Positions 5,795 to 6,951 of a stretch of 6,951 bases of DNA are shown here, piece after piece (position 1 is the stretch's first letter; the number at the start of each line of letters is the position of its first letter). Position numbers and translations under genes: made by a program. The stretch is from contig CAYMKI010000157.1 of NCBI GenBank assembly GCA_964390695.1, positions 1-6,951 on the forward strand, written 5' to 3'. The notes under the pieces are model-generated. The model saw only the letters and a list, made by a program, of their open reading frames with translations, did no database searches and was not told where the DNA came from. The DNA is from CAWACC01 sp964390695. GTDB lineage: Bacteria; Chlamydiota; Chlamydiia; Chlamydiales; Parachlamydiaceae.

Positions 5795-6027
5795 TGTTTT
5801 TGCTTCTTGTCAATGTCGTTAACTCCGCGCCTCAGCGCCTCCATACCCTCTGCGTTGAATGTGAAGCAATATTGTGGATATCAAGCTTTTAGCCCTCTTC
5901 TCTCATTTTTGTGCTCATTTACATAGCGAACCTCTTTTTCCCTCTGGGCTAGGTACTCATTTGCGTGATGTACCAAAAATAAATAAAAACATATAATTAA
6001 TGAGGTTCTTCAATATCACACAAGCGA

Positions 6028-6951
6028 TCATGTAGGGTTAAGGTCGGGCAGCTTTTCTCTCTTGTCCTTTTTTTGCTTGGAGATTCCCTCTTGAGGGGAA
6101 TTTTTTATGAGAGGCGGGTGTGCGGTTTTTTTACTTGGCTCTTTGAGCGATGTGGGGGCTTCGGTGAGTTTTTGGATCTTCTTCTGCAGAGCCATGACCC
6201 AGAAGATAGCCGCTAGCAGCAAAGCGGTGAGTCCCGCAAGGAGTGCATAGATGAGTATTCCTGTGGATGTTGCCGAATCTTGAGAGGAGGTGGCTGGAAG
6301 ATCTGAAGGCTGAGTTAAGACATTTGCATTAAAGGCTGTATTGAGATTGGGTTGAATGCGCACAGCTCTCGCTGGGAGGCGGGCAGTGGCTTTTTTATGA
6401 TTATTTACATCCCACCATGCCACAGAGATTTCGGGAAGGGTCATTTCCCCCGCTTCTTGTGGAATTAAGGTATATCGTTCTTTGCGGTAGCTGTGTATGC
6501 GGCCTTCTTTAACTTCATCGCCGCTTTCGGGTTTGTCGGCATAGATCTTAAAACCTTGCACGGAGCTATGCTGTGGATGCAAATTGGGCAATTGACTAGA
6601 GGTCAATCCTTCAGCTGTGATTTTATATTCACGAGTTAACGGTTCGCCTACTTGTAATGTTTGCGAGTCATCCCACACTTCCTCTATATGCAGGGATTTG
6701 GCCGGCAGCCAAGGGGATAGTTCTGAAATCGGCGCTTGCACCTCCAAAACCGTTGGATTAGAGGCTAAGGTGAAGGGCTTGAGCCTTTCAAAGCCCGGCA
6801 TCATAAACATGGCATCGAAATCGTCGTCGAAGAAAGATCCTCTATGCCCGCTGCGCTTCATGGGTAGACTGCCGTGCAAGGTAAGGGACGGTATTGTCAA
6901 ACTTCCGGCTTTCAAAGGAGTGATGATAAAGCTGAATTCAACTACGTTGAA
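6028..6951 (-). CDS. batD: BatD-like (oxygen-tolerance family) membrane protein, 5' end missing
   Basis: The frame is open to the window edge, so only the last 307 residues are visible. BatD-family proteins are inner-membrane proteins with large extracytoplasmic beta-rich domains, usually encoded with MoxR ATPase and VWA-domain Bat proteins. Their biochemical role is poorly defined despite the aerotolerance name. Two copies of the characteristic strand motif are visible: FSFIITPLKAGSLTIPSL (residues 6-23) and RYTLIPQEAGEMTLPEISV (159-177). A Phe/Asp/Met-rich insert (about 40-51, FFDDDFDAMFMM) is also typical of the family. After a Ser/Thr-rich linker, one transmembrane segment (about 231-253) leads to a Lys-rich cytoplasmic tail of about 54 residues. 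A TTG at 6915-6913 could be mistaken for the start, but the protein-like frame and the first BatD motif run through it. Downstream lies the long intergenic region; any bat partners would be upstream, outside the window. Confidence 0.85.
   Translation of the reverse strand, partial: FNVVEFSFIITPLKAGSLTIPSLTLHGSLPMKRSGHRGSFFDDDFDAMFMMPGFERLKPFTLASNPTVLEVQAPISELSPWLPAKSLHIEEVWDDSQTLQVGEPLTREYKITAEGLTSSQLPNLHPQHSSVQGFKIYADKPESGDEVKEGRIHSYRKERYTLIPQEAGEMTLPEISVAWWDVNNHKKATARLPARAVRIQPNLNTAFNANVLTQPSDLPATSSQDSATSTGILIYALLAGLTALLLAAIFWVMALQKKIQKLTEAPTSLKEPSKKTAHPPLIKNSPQEGISKQKKDKREKLPDLNPT

Larger units (their letters stand above)
5551..5856. repeat. Nested inverted-repeat element with 8-bp-periodic ends
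   Basis: The left end (5551-5583) and right end (5823-5856) are imperfect inverted repeats: AACGC(G/A)GAGG matches 9/10, and the next 19-nt block matches 17/19 after a one-base length difference. Each end is itself a run of about four degenerate 8-bp units, consensus near CGCRGAGG. Inside lie three further stems: 5604-5623 with 5704-5723 (18 of 20 matching), 5733-5744 with 5748-5759 (11 of 12), and 5766-5778 with 5782-5794 (13 of 13). It could therefore fold into a closed stem with three arms. I found no target-site duplication and no coding gene. It is probably an interspersed repeat or non-autonomous element; a structured RNA is an alternative. Confidence 0.6.
5094..6027. other. 934-bp gene-poor intergenic region
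   Basis: I support no intact gene here. The part nearest the acetyltransferase gene (5104-5370) is very AT-rich and contains an 18-bp A/T palindrome. Positions 5380-5532 hold a short open frame with some protein-like character but no start. Positions 5551-5856 form a nested inverted-repeat element. The remaining part, next to batD (5857-6027), is T-rich and contains a weak bulged hairpin (5952-5974, GGTAC/GTACC base) that lies 54 nt past the batD stop; its role is unclear. Confidence 0.7.

Noticed and set aside
5551..5856. CRISPR array
   Set aside because: The 8-bp units are degenerate, directly adjacent without spacers, and inverted between the two ends, unlike CRISPR repeats.
5693..5926. 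Plus-strand open frame of 77 codons
   Set aside because: It reads across three stems and the right inverted end of the repeat element. The translation is repeat-derived and starts from TTATGC context without a Shine-Dalgarno site.

Overview
The window looks like a piece of a Chlamydiota chromosome, most likely an environmental (Parachlamydiales-type) lineage rather than Chlamydia itself. The evidence is the gene order bamA(omp85)-ompH(skp)-lpxD, which I recall as CT241-CT242-CT243 in Chlamydia trachomatis. The BamA and LpxD proteins also carry chlamydial-style sequence (for example GGGEY and LSWTKP in BamA, PGAVIGSCGFGY and the GRFK segment in LpxD). The genus cannot be fixed from the sequence alone. 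All convincing genes lie on the minus strand, so transcription runs from high to low coordinates.

Layout in the direction of transcription: (1) 6951-6028, the 3' part of a BatD-like membrane protein gene, cut by the window edge. (2) 6027-5094, a 934-bp non-coding stretch with an elaborate nested inverted-repeat element (5551-5856), a possible decayed coding stretch (5380-5532) and a very AT-rich segment with an 18-bp palindrome. (3) 5093-4611, a small GNAT acetyltransferase gene followed by a GC-rich hairpin. (4) A candidate promoter at 4515-4487, then bamA (4417-1955), ompH (1789-1163) and lpxD (1154-90), an outer-membrane biogenesis operon. (5) 89-1, a short tail with no gene I can support.

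The operon genes work together. BamA inserts beta-barrel proteins into the outer membrane, OmpH/Skp carries unfolded barrel proteins across the periplasm, and LpxD performs the second acylation of lipid A synthesis.

The most striking feature is a 123-bp MITE-like element (1831-1953) between bamA and ompH. It has 17-bp terminal inverted repeats (16/17 matching) and is flanked by an exact 9-bp direct repeat, ATCAAAATC, read as a target-site duplication. The insertion hit exactly at the end of bamA. The duplicated target includes the terminal Phe codon and TGA stop, so bamA stayed intact while the intergenic gap grew from an inferred 33 bp to 165 bp. The second notable element, at 5551-5856, has inverted ends made of degenerate 8-bp units (consensus about CGCRGAGG) that enclose three further stem-loops. 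I see no CRISPR array, tRNA, rRNA, transposase gene or obvious defence system.
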